DNA of 64,000 bases from 20CM-2-55-15 sp963738025 (GCA_963738025.1 CAVTWA010000006.1:186001-250000), one strand, 5' to 3'. Counted from the stretch's first letter, positions 6,729-15,878 are shown. Made by a program: numbers and translations. Notes: a model not told the origin generated them from the letters alone.

Positions 6729-9700
6729 GTGGAAATTGAGAAGGAATCCGTTGAATTTTCGTCTCCGATTATGACCGGCTCCAACTTACTCCGTATCAAT
6801 CTATTGGGCCCCATCGAGATCCGCCGGGGAAAGCAGCGTGTGGAGCTCCCGTCCTCAAGAAAGGCCCGGGCACTGCTGGCCTACCTGGTCGCCACCGGAC
6901 GGAACCACAGGAGGGACCGCCTGACCGAACTCTTCTGGGACATCGCAGACGACCCCAGGGGCGGCCTGCGATGGTGCCTCAGTAAGATCCGTCTCCTCGT
7001 TGACGAGCCCAGGGTATCCAGGATTCTTGCGGACCGGGAAACCGTAGAGTTCAGCGCCGCGGACGCTCAGATCGACGTGCTCATGCTTCGTGACAATCTC
7101 CGGAATGGAGTGTCCTCGCTGTCATTGAAGAAGCTCCAGGAACTGGCGGCGCTGTTTCGAGGAACTTTTCTGGAAGGTCTCGAGCTACCCGATCACGACG
7201 GTTTTCAAGCCTGGCAGGTCGCCGAGCGGGAGACTTTTCTACAACAGCGCGTATCGGTTCTTCGTGCAATTGTAAAAGAGCTGCAGGATGACCCACAGGC
7301 GGCCGTTTCTTACGCCCGCGGGCTAGTCGAGCTCGATCCCCTCGACGAACACTCGCGGGCGCAGCTGTCCGGTTTCCTCGTAAAGCTCGCCAGGCACACG
7401 GAGGCTCGTCAACTGATCCAGGCAGGGCAACGACTGGCCAGCGAGTTCGGATACCAGAGTTCCGGAGTACTGGACCAGGCCGTGCGAGAACTTTCGCGCC
7501 CGGTAAAAAGCGGGCCTCCTCCCGAAGCACGCACGGACATACAGTCGAACTCGGATCCGCGAAGCGAACCTCCAGACTGGAGGACGCTGACGGCTCTGGT
7601 TGGAAGAGAAGAAGAGCTCGGTCGCTTGCGGAGCGCGTTGACCGATTCAAGAGACCATCGCAAGGGGTGTGTGCTTTTGATCACGGGAGAGCCAGGAGTC
7701 GGGAAAACGCGCCTCCTGTCGGAATTGTCGGCCTATGCGGCAGCTCTGCACGGCACGGCGCTTTCGGGCCGCTCCTATGAAGCTGAAGCGCGGCGTCCTT
7801 ACGGACCCTGGATCGATGCAATCCGATCGCTTCACCCGGCAGCGATTGGTGAGGTGCTGCGCGACGACCTTGCGCCAATTCTCGACGGACTGATTCGTGA
7901 GGACGAAGAACGTGGAACAGACGGTCGGCGCGACGGAAAGACCCTGTTGTTCGGTGCGATTGTGGAGCTTCTGGCCGCGCGAGCCCACAGTGCGCCACCG
8001 GTCCTTCTACAGTTCGACGATATCCAGTGGTGTGACGAAGCGTCTGCGGAACTGCTCCACTATGTCGTTCGAATGATGCGACATCGTCCGGTGTCGGTGG
8101 TCCTGACCGCAAGGGGCGGCGAGCTTCCGGACAACGAACCGGCTATGCGCGTCCTGCGCGGCATCCGGCGCGACGGTTGGCTCGAAGAGATAAAGCTCTC
8201 GCCACTGTCGAAGGAAGACATTGCCCGGCTTGTCAACCTTGTGGATCCGGCGGCAAATTCACAGGCTGTCTTTGATGAGAGCGCCGGCAATCCGCTTTAC
8301 GCCATTGAACTGGCGCGCGCTGCCGATCGTTCCGGGATGCTTGTGGATTCGACGCTTGCCGGCCTGATCAGCGACCGTATCGATCGACTGCCGGCACCAG
8401 CGAGCGATGTCCTTCGATGGGCTGCCGTCCTCGGGACAAAGTTCAACCTTCACCGGCTTGCTCCCCTGGTCTCCCTTGGACTGAACGAGCTGATGAGCGC
8501 CCTCCAGGTCCTCGATCGGGATGGGCTACTGCGTGAAAGCCCGGAGGGAACCGATTCGCGTACGTTCGGCTTCACGCACGGCGTTGTGCGCCGATCCGTT
8601 TACGACAATCTCTCTGGACCCCGGCGGCGGCTGATGCACTGGCGTATCGTCCAGATGCTTGAAGCTGAAGCAAACTCTTCAGCTCCGCCGGCCGAAGTCG
8701 AACATCATGCAGCACTGGCCGGAGAGGCCGCGATAGCGGCTCGCGCGTCAGTCACAGCGGGCCGGTACTGCCTCCGCGTCTATGCCAACGGTGAAGCTCT
8801 GGCATTTGCCCGCAGCGGACTCCGTCATTCCGAAGCGTTGCCGGAGCAGGAGCGTGTGGGCCTTCAGATCGAGCTGATGGAAGTGAGTCTGGCTGCCCGG
8901 AGGCCTAAGGACTCCGAAGAAGCCTCGCGGCGGCTCGAAGCGCTTGCCGAACAGGCGCTCTTTCACGGCGATATGGAGCATGCCCGGCTTGGTTTTCACC
9001 TCCTGAGCTATATCCGTTGGGAGGGTGGAGACTGGTCGGACGCAAAACGGCATTCGCTGCGAGCGGAGTTCGTCGCGCGGGGCGCCGACACCAGAGAGCA
9101 GGTCGTGGCAATGGCGGAAGCGGCCCGCTGCCTGGCGCTTCTGGAACGCGACCTCGGACATGCCGAAGCACTTGTGCTCGAAGCCAGAGCTCGAGCCGCC
9201 AATGCCGGGTTCGAGACGGTTGCAATCCCGGACGCTCTCGGGATGCTTCGCTTCCATCAGGGCGCATGGAATGAGGCGGCGGACCTGTTTCAAAGCGCGC
9301 GCGAATTGTCGCTGCGTCAAGGAGACAGGATCGGCGAATTCCGCGCGCTCGAGCACCTCATCGTGCTCGAATTGGAGCGAGACAGGCCGGACGCTGCGCG
9401 AACGTCCTCCCGTCAACTGGTCGAACTGGCGGAGAAGCTTCGCCAGGGCAGTGAGGCTCCCTTTGCCCGCTGCCTCGCCGCGCTGGCCGCAGAGGCGTCC
9501 GGAGAAGATGCAGGCAAGGAACTCAACGAAGGACTGGAGTCCCTGAGAATGGCCGACGCCAAGCACCGGCTGGCCTACGCGCTCTTGCGGGCAACATATG
9601 GCGATTTCAGGCGCGGCGACATCGAAAGAGCCCGTGCCCGAAGCGAAGAGGCGCTGAAACTGGCGCACTTGTTGGAACGGCCTAGTGAAACGGCGATGGC

Positions 9701-9893
9701 CCATGTCGCGTTGTTGCGTTGCGCGCTGGCAAGCGGCGGCGCCAAAGACATCGAACATCAGCGGGACGCACTTCGCCGTGTCAGTATGACGCAGATCGCC
9801 GCGCACGTACGGAAAGCGGCCGAACCGCTGCTTATCCCCGATGAAGATTCCAGCCGCGAAGCGGCGGCCGATCGCAGCCGCGGCTGGAAATGA
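6729..9893 (+). CDS. BTAD/AAA-ATPase transcriptional regulator
   Basis: A 1,054-residue regulator of the SARP/LAL-like type. Residues about 20-110 (LLRINLLGPIEIRRG, SSRKARALLAYLVATG, RDRLTELFW) form an OmpR-like winged helix. About 110-260 is the BTAD helical repeat (FLEGLELPDHDGFQAWQVAE). Around residue 319 GEPGVGKTRLL is a Walker A motif, and near 426 LLQFDDIQWCDEAS is a Walker B motif, so this is an AAA_16 ATPase. The rest is TPR-like helices. It is divergent from the diiron/methyltransferase pair and 12 bp ahead of the DUF4242 gene, which suggests it controls one or both. The start is the GTG at 6729 after GAAGAGAGC; an ATG at 6771 is possible. Confidence 0.85.
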   Translation: MEIEKESVEFSSPIMTGSNLLRINLLGPIEIRRGKQRVELPSSRKARALLAYLVATGRNHRRDRLTELFWDIADDPRGGLRWCLSKIRLLVDEPRVSRILADRETVEFSAADAQIDVLMLRDNLRNGVSSLSLKKLQELAALFRGTFLEGLELPDHDGFQAWQVAERETFLQQRVSVLRAIVKELQDDPQAAVSYARGLVELDPLDEHSRAQLSGFLVKLARHTEARQLIQAGQRLASEFGYQSSGVLDQAVRELSRPVKSGPPPEARTDIQSNSDPRSEPPDWRTLTALVGREEELGRLRSALTDSRDHRKGCVLLITGEPGVGKTRLLSELSAYAAALHGTALSGRSYEAEARRPYGPWIDAIRSLHPAAIGEVLRDDLAPILDGLIREDEERGTDGRRDGKTLLFGAIVELLAARAHSAPPVLLQFDDIQWCDEASAELLHYVVRMMRHRPVSVVLTARGGELPDNEPAMRVLRGIRRDGWLEEIKLSPLSKEDIARLVNLVDPAANSQAVFDESAGNPLYAIELARAADRSGMLVDSTLAGLISDRIDRLPAPASDVLRWAAVLGTKFNLHRLAPLVSLGLNELMSALQVLDRDGLLRESPEGTDSRTFGFTHGVVRRSVYDNLSGPRRRLMHWRIVQMLEAEANSSAPPAEVEHHAALAGEAAIAARASVTAGRYCLRVYANGEALAFARSGLRHSEALPEQERVGLQIELMEVSLAARRPKDSEEASRRLEALAEQALFHGDMEHARLGFHLLSYIRWEGGDWSDAKRHSLRAEFVARGADTREQVVAMAEAARCLALLERDLGHAEALVLEARARAANAGFETVAIPDALGMLRFHQGAWNEAADLFQSARELSLRQGDRIGEFRALEHLIVLELERDRPDAARTSSRQLVELAEKLRQGSEAPFARCLAALAAEASGEDAGKELNEGLESLRMADAKHRLAYALLRATYGDFRRGDIERARARSEEALKLAHLLERPSETAMAHVALLRCALASGGAKDIEHQRDALRRVSMTQIAAHVRKAAEPLLIPDEDSSREAAADRSRGWK

Positions 9894-9905
9894 AGTGGGT
9901 GCTCC

Positions 9906-10436
9906 GTGGAACTGGTAGTCGTTGAAAGAAAATTCGAACAGCCGGTGCTATTCAAAGACATCCAGGCCCTCGCGCGTGCAGGCTCCTGGTGCCGCAAGGC
10001 CCACCGGGTCCGTTTTCTCAAGACAATCTTTTCAAGGGACCGGCGTCGGATGCTCTGCTTCTATGAGGCGCCGGATGCGGAGGCTGTACGTCTTGCAGAA
10101 CAACAAGCACGACTACCGTTTGAGCAAGCCTGGACCTGCTCTCATCTACGGAACGACGACCCCGGCGAGCGGACCGGCGCGGCAGAATATGTCGTCGTCG
10201 AGCGGCTGTTCCCTGCACCGGTCACGCCCGAGTTCATTGCCAATGCTCTCCGCGAGAAAGGCTGGTGCCTGGATCTTCACCGGGCAGAATACGTCGAGAG
10301 CTTCCTTGCAGCGGATGGACTCCGAATGGTTTGCCTCTTCCGGGCACCCGATGCCGAATCCGTTCGTCTTGCCAACGAACAGGCGGCCGTTCCATACACC
10401 AACGTCTGGACCGCAAGTATGCATGTACCCGGTTAG
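9906..10436 (+). CDS. tandem DUF4242 protein
   Basis: A 176-residue protein made of two copies of a DUF4242 ferredoxin-like domain. Copy one runs from LVVVERKFEQPVLFKDIQ to LPFEQAWTCSHL; copy two from YVVVERLFPAPVTPEFIA to VPYTNVWTASMH. Each has the RMLCFYEAPDAEAVRLA or RMVCLFRAPDAESVRLA core. Single-domain relatives include the nickel-binding protein SCO4226 of Streptomyces; whether this one binds metal is unknown. The two copies differ enough to be an old duplication. The start is GTG, 12 bp after the regulator gene, so the pair is probably cotranscribed. Confidence 0.75.
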   Translation: MELVVVERKFEQPVLFKDIQALARAGSWCRKAHRVRFLKTIFSRDRRRMLCFYEAPDAEAVRLAEQQARLPFEQAWTCSHLRNDDPGERTGAAEYVVVERLFPAPVTPEFIANALREKGWCLDLHRAEYVESFLAADGLRMVCLFRAPDAESVRLANEQAAVPYTNVWTASMHVPG

Positions 10437-10457
10437 TTTTCTTGTGAGGGAGCGAAC

Positions 10458-10480
10458 TCCCCGCCTGACTCAGCCGGGGA
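10458..10480. repeat. CCCCGCCT palindromic repeat, variant
   Basis: TCCCCGCCTGA and the near-complementary TCAGCCGGGGA face each other without a loop. It is a diverged member of the family best seen at 14071, 16781 and 63868, located just after the DUF4242 gene between convergent genes, where it could act as a transcript end. No T-run follows. Confidence 0.5.
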
Positions 10481-10653
10481 CTTCCCCATTTCGACATCCT
10501 GCCGAAAAATCCACTTCGACAAACGAGATCGGCTTGTCGCCACAACTGGACTACAAACCCAGCGAAACGTGGGAAGGTATTTTGTCGTCTCCGTCCGAAA
10601 AGCGTGTTAAAAAAACCAGCGTTCCTAAATGATTCCGAACAGCTGCGGCGTGG

Positions 10654-11406
10654 CTAACGACTGGGAAGTTCAAGGTCGGGCTGCAAGAAATCGTGGATGA
10701 CTGCGTATGACAGCTCGATAAAAACGGGCCCCATGGCATGGGACGAGATGTCTTCGTTGTAGAAAAACGTGATTCCCGCTTTCGTGATCGCAAAATTCTC
10801 CGTGAGTTCCAGCCGCTTCACCTGGAATCCCTCATCTTCGAGCGATTTATCGGCCGGTATCGAGTAAGCTGAGCGAAGGGTTTTCTCAGCGATGCTTGTG
10901 AGATTGGCTCGCTGCCCCTCCTGGATCAGGTCCCTTAACGTTATCTTCTCCCCTGCGTCGGGCCGGAGATTCACATATCGAGTTTCGCCGAAAGGATGAG
11001 CGCCGCCGGTAAACCCGTCTTCGTGAAGTTCGAGACATAGGACTCGCCGCGACTGATACATGATTTTGACAGCCCGGTAAAACTCCCACGGGAGGGACTC
11101 CCCGTTTTCCTTGTCAAAAGCCTTACGCTCCGCGACGAACTTTGCATACATCTCATCGACGCTGCGCGCAGCGCTGTCGTTGTTGCCGACCGGCCCCCGC
11201 GCGAGTACGAAGTTCATGATGATGTCACTCAGTTTAGCCTTGAGCGAGGGCGGCTGCGTGCTCTGAATCTCAGGATAACGGACACTCAGGGAAACTTCGC
11301 CGTTGTGTTTGTCGAAAGTTCTCTCCTTGTAGACGGCTTGCCCGTTCAAAATCGCCGGGGCGAGCAACAGCACCACCAATACGCTTCCGGTCCAATGCAT
11401 TTTCAT
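10654..11406 (-). CDS. exported DUF3298/RsiV-like protein
   Basis: A 250-residue protein with a signal peptide (MKMHWTGSVLVVLLLAPAIL). The mature chain has VSLSVRYPEIQ, a long helix with DEMYAKFVAERK, then FTGGAHPFGETRYVNL and LRDLIQEGQ. The C-terminus has FAITKAGITFFYNEDISSHA. GGAHP....R.YVNL and the late F.....DI..HA.G segment are characteristic of the DUF4163/DUF3298 domain, known from the anti-sigma factor RsiV and many free-standing exported proteins. No transmembrane anchor or anti-sigma region is present here, so its role is unknown. The start at 11406 gives the best signal peptide; a start 26 codons earlier would put another hydrophobic stretch in front. Confidence 0.75.
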   Translation of the reverse strand: MKMHWTGSVLVVLLLAPAILNGQAVYKERTFDKHNGEVSLSVRYPEIQSTQPPSLKAKLSDIIMNFVLARGPVGNNDSAARSVDEMYAKFVAERKAFDKENGESLPWEFYRAVKIMYQSRRVLCLELHEDGFTGGAHPFGETRYVNLRPDAGEKITLRDLIQEGQRANLTSIAEKTLRSAYSIPADKSLEDEGFQVKRLELTENFAITKAGITFFYNEDISSHAMGPVFIELSYAVIHDFLQPDLELPSR

Positions 11407-11681
11407 AGGTCCACTTTCGAACAGGGTCGCGAACAAGAAAACAAATATAACGAGTAGTCTCGCCCTCCACCCCTTCCGCAGCAAGACCGACCAGAGGATG
11501 AGAACCTACTGGTGCGACCGCGGCGGCCAGCGATTTGATGAGGCAAGAACCAGGGTGGTTTGCCCGCGGAATCAGCGCGGGCGGCGAGAGAGTGTCTGAT
11601 CTCCGACTGTGGCGTCTAAACCTTTTAATAGACCAACCCTCTACCGGGCGACGTTCAGATCACAACTATAGGAAGACAACC

Positions 11682-12986
11682 ATGGCAAGTAATTCCCTGA
11701 ACCTAATTGAACTGACAAAGGGATATCTCACGGGAGATTTCAAAAATAGGCTTTCATCCCTCCTGGGAGAAAGTAGAGACAAAACAGAATTGGGACTCAA
11801 CGCGGCGGTTCCCGGCCTTTTCTCGGGACTCGCCAGCACAGCTTCAACGCAAGATGGCGCGCGACGGCTCGCCTCTACCGTCGACAATGCAGACGAAGGC
11901 ATCTTATCCAATATCGGCTCGATGTTCGGAAAGGGCTCTCTTAGCGATATTGGTACCGGCCCCCTTCAATCGATTCTGGGCACGGGTGGACTCTCCGAGC
12001 TTACCAGCAGTATCGGAAGGACTTCGGGACTATCTGGAAAAGCGATCTCCACTACAATCGGTTTCCTGGCGCCAATCGTATTTGGCCTGCTCAAGAAACT
12101 AACACTGTCGAGGGGGCTGGATGCATCCGGCCTTTCCAGTTTGTTGTCCAGCCAGAGAAGCAACATCGCGGATGCCATGCCCGAAGCAATGCGTGAGCCC
12201 GACCAGGAAATATACGAGGCCCCCAGGGCCGTGCCTCACGAAAGGTTGACGGAGAGCTATTCAAATCGAGAAACGACACCGCGTAGAAGTTCATCTGGCT
12301 GGGTCTTGCCTTTGGCAATCCTCGCGGGCTTGCTCGGTTTGATCTGGTGGTACGGAACGACACGTTCTTCTGTGCGTGCGGGACGCGACGAAAGCGGTAT
12401 GGCAGAGCAGACCGCCAGACAGCAAATGAACGTTAGAAACATGGCTTTGTCCGATGCGTTGGCGGCGAAATATCAATCTGTAATTGAAATGGCCAAGACA
12501 CAGGGAGTTCAGATTTCGAATTTGACCGCACAAGACGGCAAACTGATTCTGCAGGGAACCGCCGCCTCGTCGGATGCAGCCAACAAGGTTTGGGATGAAA
12601 TCAAGCGGGTCAACCCCACAATGGATGACATCATTGCGGATATTAAGGTCGATACATCATCTCTAGCGCAGCCGGTATCACCGAGTGCTGAATACAGCCA
12701 ACCCCGCAATGCTGAACCTTCCTCTGCTGAACCTGGCAGCAAGGAGGAAATGCCTACTGGTTCCGAAGGGGCTCTCCCTCGTGCCAAACCCACGGTTCCC
12801 GAATCCGCAACGGAATCGGGTTCCCAGACATACGTCGTTAAGTCGGGAGATACGCTGGGTACGATCAGTAAACAGTTTTATGGAAACACACGTGGCTACA
12901 CCCGCATCTTTGATGCGAACACCAGCCAATTGAAAGATGCGAATTCGATTGAAGTCGGACAGAAGCTGGAAATACCAACGAAGTGA
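11682..12986 (+). CDS. DUF937-BON-LysM envelope protein
   Basis: A 434-residue protein with four parts. Residues 1 to about 160 are DUF937-like (LIELTKGYLTGDF, ALNAAVPGLF-like Gly/Ser-rich helices, FGLLKK). A single membrane helix follows (GWVLPLAILAGLLGLIWWYG). Next is a BON-like domain (MAKTQGVQISNLTAQDGKLI, then VWDEIKRVNPTMDDIIADI). A Pro/Ser/Glu linker leads to a C-terminal LysM (YVVKSGDTLGTISKQFYGN). LysM binds peptidoglycan, so the protein probably spans from the inner membrane to the wall. BON-LysM pairs are known (YgaU/kbp); DUF937 fused ahead is less usual. The ATG at 11682 follows AGGAAGACAACC. Confidence 0.8.
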   Translation: MASNSLNLIELTKGYLTGDFKNRLSSLLGESRDKTELGLNAAVPGLFSGLASTASTQDGARRLASTVDNADEGILSNIGSMFGKGSLSDIGTGPLQSILGTGGLSELTSSIGRTSGLSGKAISTTIGFLAPIVFGLLKKLTLSRGLDASGLSSLLSSQRSNIADAMPEAMREPDQEIYEAPRAVPHERLTESYSNRETTPRRSSSGWVLPLAILAGLLGLIWWYGTTRSSVRAGRDESGMAEQTARQQMNVRNMALSDALAAKYQSVIEMAKTQGVQISNLTAQDGKLILQGTAASSDAANKVWDEIKRVNPTMDDIIADIKVDTSSLAQPVSPSAEYSQPRNAEPSSAEPGSKEEMPTGSEGALPRAKPTVPESATESGSQTYVVKSGDTLGTISKQFYGNTRGYTRIFDANTSQLKDANSIEVGQKLEIPTK

Positions 12987-13000
12987 CGCCCTCCGTGTAA

Positions 13001-13040
13001 AACCGGAAGCGCTCGCGGCTTTTCGCCGCGAGCGCCGGTT
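13001..13040. terminator. strong hairpin after the LysM gene
   Basis: GCGCTCGCGGC pairs with GCCGCGAGCGC around a short TTTT-containing loop, with ACCGG/CCGGT outside. It begins 15 bp after the stop. On the plus strand no T-run follows; on the minus strand TTTT does. It probably ends transcription from one or both sides. Confidence 0.6.
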
Positions 13041-13211
13041 GGTTACTTACAGCCTACGCGGGCCGGAATCTTCAACCGCTATCCGCCATTCACGCTTGTC
13101 CAACGTCACCAAATGGTCTCGGGTCCAGACGCCGACCGACCCACAGCCGCCTGATATCTCCAGATACAAGGCGGATTGAGGCTCCTGCCCTCCAGTATCT
13201 GGAGCGAGGCG

Positions 13212-13277
13212 GTGACGAAAATCTGCCAATAACGCAGGATAAGCCACGGATTGAACGGATTTAACGGATTCAATACG
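13212..13277 (+). repeat. GATAAGCCACGGATT dispersed repeat, single arm
   Basis: It reads TGACGAAAATCTGC, then CGCAGGATAAGCCACGG and repeated AACGGATT units. The same order of blocks occurs in the opposite orientation at 31668-31764. The copy here has only one arm and runs to the stop of the lipoprotein gene. Confidence 0.7.
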
Positions 13278-13620
13278 GATGAAGATTGGACCGCAATTCA
13301 GGTGGATTCACCGATACCTTGCCGTGATCCACAAGCACAGCGTCTGTTTCGCCGATACTGCCGTAGCTTTGCCCGTTGACGGTCAACTCTCCACCTTCAA
13401 TACGGACATCCGCGTCACGGCAGGGCATGAAGCGGTAGGCGAGCTGACCGTTCACGCCGGGTAATCGCTCGGGCTTCGGGACGCTGGTACGGTAGCAATC
13501 GGTAACACGGACTGTATGCTGCCCGACCTGCGTTTCCACTTCTCCAAGAAACAGGTTGTTGGAGCGGCTGCATGCCGACAGGACAACCGTAAGCGTTATC
13601 GCAATGATCAGTCGACTCAT
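13270..13620 (-). CDS. small lipoprotein
   Basis: A 116-residue protein starting MSRLIIAITLTVVLSACSRS: a short charged n-region, a hydrophobic core and the lipobox LSAC, so it should be lipidated on Cys17 and membrane-anchored. The mature chain (VETQVGQHTVRVTDCYRTSV, DADVRIEGGELTVNGQSYG) reads as a small beta-rich domain, with Cys pairs that may form a disulfide. I do not recognise the family. The ATG at 13620 is chosen because it gives a complete lipoprotein signal; the ribosome binding site (GACGGG) is weak and close. Its 3' end touches a dispersed repeat. Confidence 0.6.
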   Translation of the reverse strand: MSRLIIAITLTVVLSACSRSNNLFLGEVETQVGQHTVRVTDCYRTSVPKPERLPGVNGQLAYRFMPCRDADVRIEGGELTVNGQSYGSIGETDAVLVDHGKVSVNPPELRSNLHPY

Positions 13621-13677
13621 CCCGTCAGTATAAACTACTCTGCCATACAAAGCTAATTATGCGGGGTGCCGGAGTGT

Positions 13678-13890
13678 TCAAGCCCGCAACATCATCGGTC
13701 GGATGATGAAGTACCCAAGGATACAAATAGCCATCACACCGATCCCGCACGCCAGTGCGACCAGGTGGCTGCAACCCAGCGCTTCTGCCACGACTTCCGC
13801 TGCGCGAAACGGAATGACGCCAACGAACAGGATAATGATCCATTCAAAGCCGGACACCAGTGGTTGATTCCTGCGGAACCTATCAAGCAT
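13678..13890 (-). CDS. small two-helix membrane protein
   Basis: A 70-residue product with two hydrophobic helices (WIIILFVGVIPFRAAEVV and HLVALACGIGVMAICILGYF) and a basic N-terminus (MLDRFRRNQP). The composition and positive ends fit a genuine inner-membrane protein, but no family is recognised and no clear ribosome binding site precedes the ATG. It sits 57 bp ahead of the small lipoprotein gene in the same direction. Confidence 0.45.
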   Translation of the reverse strand: MLDRFRRNQPLVSGFEWIIILFVGVIPFRAAEVVAEALGCSHLVALACGIGVMAICILGYFIIRPMMLRA

Positions 13891-14070
13891 TGGTATTACG
13901 GATTGTAGCGCACCCGATCCGCTGGAGATCTACGCTCCATCGAGCTTTGTACAAAAGGCTGGCCGGTCGCAGACCAGACTTGTCCAAAATAAATCGGTTT
14001 GGTCAGAATTTGAATGGGGCGTTTGCAGATTAGGCCCACGTTTGGCCGGTGCCAAATCGGGGCGCAGTGA

Positions 14071-14224
14071 GTCCCCGCCTAAGTTAGGCGGGGACTGGTC
14101 CAGCGTTACAGCGAAACCAGGGGTACATCACATCCATTACATTCAAACCTTTGCAAGGCGCAACTTTGCGGTTTCCCGTCCATTCTGTCTTGGACACGCA
14201 TGGTCTAGGACCGCCCCTACGGCT
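14071..14224 (+). repeat. palindrome plus 130-bp dispersed repeat, copy A
   Basis: The 25-bp palindrome GTCCCCGCCTAA/TTAGGCGGGGAC (14071-14095) leads into a segment that recurs at 34293-34446. The shared blocks in order are GGGACTGGTCC, AAACCAGG, CATTCAAACCTTT, CAAGGCGC, TCTGTCTT and ATGGTC. The two copies look roughly three-quarters identical by eye. It has no coding potential and may be a non-autonomous mobile element. Confidence 0.7.
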
Positions 14225-14349
14225 CGGGGGGTCGCGCCTGATTCCCTTTTTGTCAAACCGGATTCATCGAACTCCGAATGGACAAAATCATGGCGACTGG
14301 ATTTAATCGGAGCCTAAAGCCTGCGATTACATGCAGATACACTTTGCCG

Positions 14350-14376
14350 TGGACAAGGATGGCACCCCAGTATAAT
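14350..14376 (+). promoter_or_regulatory. candidate promoter with near-leaderless start
   Basis: TATAAT at 14371-14376 lies ten bases before the ATG at 14387; TGGACA at 14350-14355 is a possible -35 with a short 15-bp spacer. The start codon has no Shine-Dalgarno, consistent with a very short leader. Confidence 0.4.
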
Positions 14377-14386
14377 CGCCCCAGTT

Positions 14387-15844
14387 ATGAAACGCTGGGC
14401 TGCAGGTCTGTTGCTTATTCTGTTCCTTGATGCCGCGTCGTTCGCGCAAACCTCCGCGACGTTCGCGATTGGAGATGGCGGTGGGATCTCATTCCAAACT
14501 GATGGGACGGCGTCGGCCGCCGTGGCCGTGGGCTACGCCAAAGTTAATGCCGATCCTGGCGCGCTGCCCCCATCCGGTCTGGCAATAATGGACAACCGCC
14601 AGAATAACGTGCTGGTCAGCGAGGCGGGAGTACCTGCTTCGGGCTTGATCACGTCGGGGCGCATTTACGCTGAAATCAGCGGCGCTATCAATACTGGCGT
14701 CGCCATTGCGAATCCCGCGAACCAGACAGCGACGATCGCGTTTTTCTTTACCGATTCAAGCGGCGATTTCGGCAGCAATGTGACAACGATCCCGCCAAAC
14801 GGCCACTTTGCAGCGTTTTTGAATGAAGCACCCTTCAACGGGCGTTCTTCTCTGACCGGAACATTTACTTTCAGTTCGAATATCCCGATCTCGGTAGTGG
14901 CCTTAAGAGGCCGAATTAACGAACGCAGTGAGTTTCTGATGACAACGCTGCCGGTGACAGACCTTTCGGCGGCGCCTTCAACTGCGCCCGTCGTTTTTTC
15001 CCACTTCGCGGCAGGCGGTGGATGGACCACGCAGATCGTGCTGGTTAATCCCACGGACACCACGTTGACCGGCGGGCTTGAATTCCGGGATCCGTCGGGT
15101 CAGGTGACGAATCCGTTTAACAGTGATCTGACCTATGCGATTCCGCCTCGTTCGTCCTTCGAGATGCAAGCCTCCCTTGCTTCTTCGGCAGTGCTCACCG
15201 GCTCTATCCACGTCATCCCCACGGGAGACACCGGTACGCCTGAGGGATTGGCCATATTTTCTTTCCAGAAAGGCGGCGTTACTGTTTCCGAAGCGGGAGT
15301 GCCTGCTGCATCGCCGGGATTTGCATTTCGGGTCTTTGTGGAGTCAGCCGGCGATTTCGATCAGACTGCAGCCGGATCAATACGAACGGGCCTGGCGATC
15401 GCCAACACATCACCGCAGGCAACAATCGTCATTGTGGAAGTAAAAAACCTGGACGGAGGCACGGGCTTGATCGGAACTCTTTCCATTCCAGGAAACGGCC
15501 AGACGTCTTTGTTCATGAACCAGATACCTGGCATCCAAAAGCTCCTGACGCCATTCAGGGGAATGCTGGAGCTGACCAGCTTTGATCCCGTCACTATCAT
15601 CGGCCTCCGCGCCCGGTACAACGAAAGAAACGACCTCCTTATTACGACAATTCCACCCGCTGACGAAAGCGTCGCGCCACCAGCTTCAGGACTGTATTTC
15701 CCGGACTTCGCCGACGCGGGAGGGTACAGCACCCAATTCGTTCTCTTTAGCGCACAGCCCGGAGAAACGCCTTCCGGAACATTGCAGCTGGTATTCCCGG
15801 CCGGTGAAGCAGTGAATCTGGTACCCAGCCCGCAATTCAAGTGA
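14387..15844 (+). CDS. exported protein sharing the propeller C-terminal domain
   Basis: A 485-residue exported protein (signal MKRWAAGLLLILFLDAASFA). It contains two related beta-sandwich halves, each with a NVLVSEAGVPAS or VTVSEAGVPAA turn, TGVAIANP, FLNEAPFNG or FMNQIPG, and a closing ALRGRINERSEFLMTTLP or GLRARYNERNDLLITTIP. The same layout forms the C-terminus of the propeller protein at 25019-29378, and both end at an equivalent point, so this is that module as a separate protein. The family is common in acidobacterial secretomes; its function is unknown, with adhesion or glycan binding plausible. The next gene starts 34 bp downstream. Confidence 0.75.
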   Translation: MKRWAAGLLLILFLDAASFAQTSATFAIGDGGGISFQTDGTASAAVAVGYAKVNADPGALPPSGLAIMDNRQNNVLVSEAGVPASGLITSGRIYAEISGAINTGVAIANPANQTATIAFFFTDSSGDFGSNVTTIPPNGHFAAFLNEAPFNGRSSLTGTFTFSSNIPISVVALRGRINERSEFLMTTLPVTDLSAAPSTAPVVFSHFAAGGGWTTQIVLVNPTDTTLTGGLEFRDPSGQVTNPFNSDLTYAIPPRSSFEMQASLASSAVLTGSIHVIPTGDTGTPEGLAIFSFQKGGVTVSEAGVPAASPGFAFRVFVESAGDFDQTAAGSIRTGLAIANTSPQATIVIVEVKNLDGGTGLIGTLSIPGNGQTSLFMNQIPGIQKLLTPFRGMLELTSFDPVTIIGLRARYNERNDLLITTIPPADESVAPPASGLYFPDFADAGGYSTQFVLFSAQPGETPSGTLQLVFPAGEAVNLVPSPQFK

Positions 15845-15878
15845 CCGACAAATCACCCGAAGAACTAAAGGAGAAACC

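Larger units (their letters stand above)
13891..14386. other. Intergenic region dominated by repeats
   Basis: It contains the palindrome and long dispersed repeat at 14071-14224 and the promoter of the next gene at 14350-14376. I see no gene here. Confidence 0.6.

Noticed and set aside
4857..10436. Natural-product gene cluster (methyltransferase, diiron oxygenase, SARP-like regulator)
   Set aside because: The regulator type and enzymes are suggestive, but no scaffold-building enzyme, carrier protein or transporter is present.
13047..13247. Minus-strand frame of 66 codons containing GVWTRDHLVTLDKREWRIAV
   Set aside because: It reads plausibly but has no start signal, its N-terminal part lies in a dispersed repeat and no family is recognised; possibly a gene relic.
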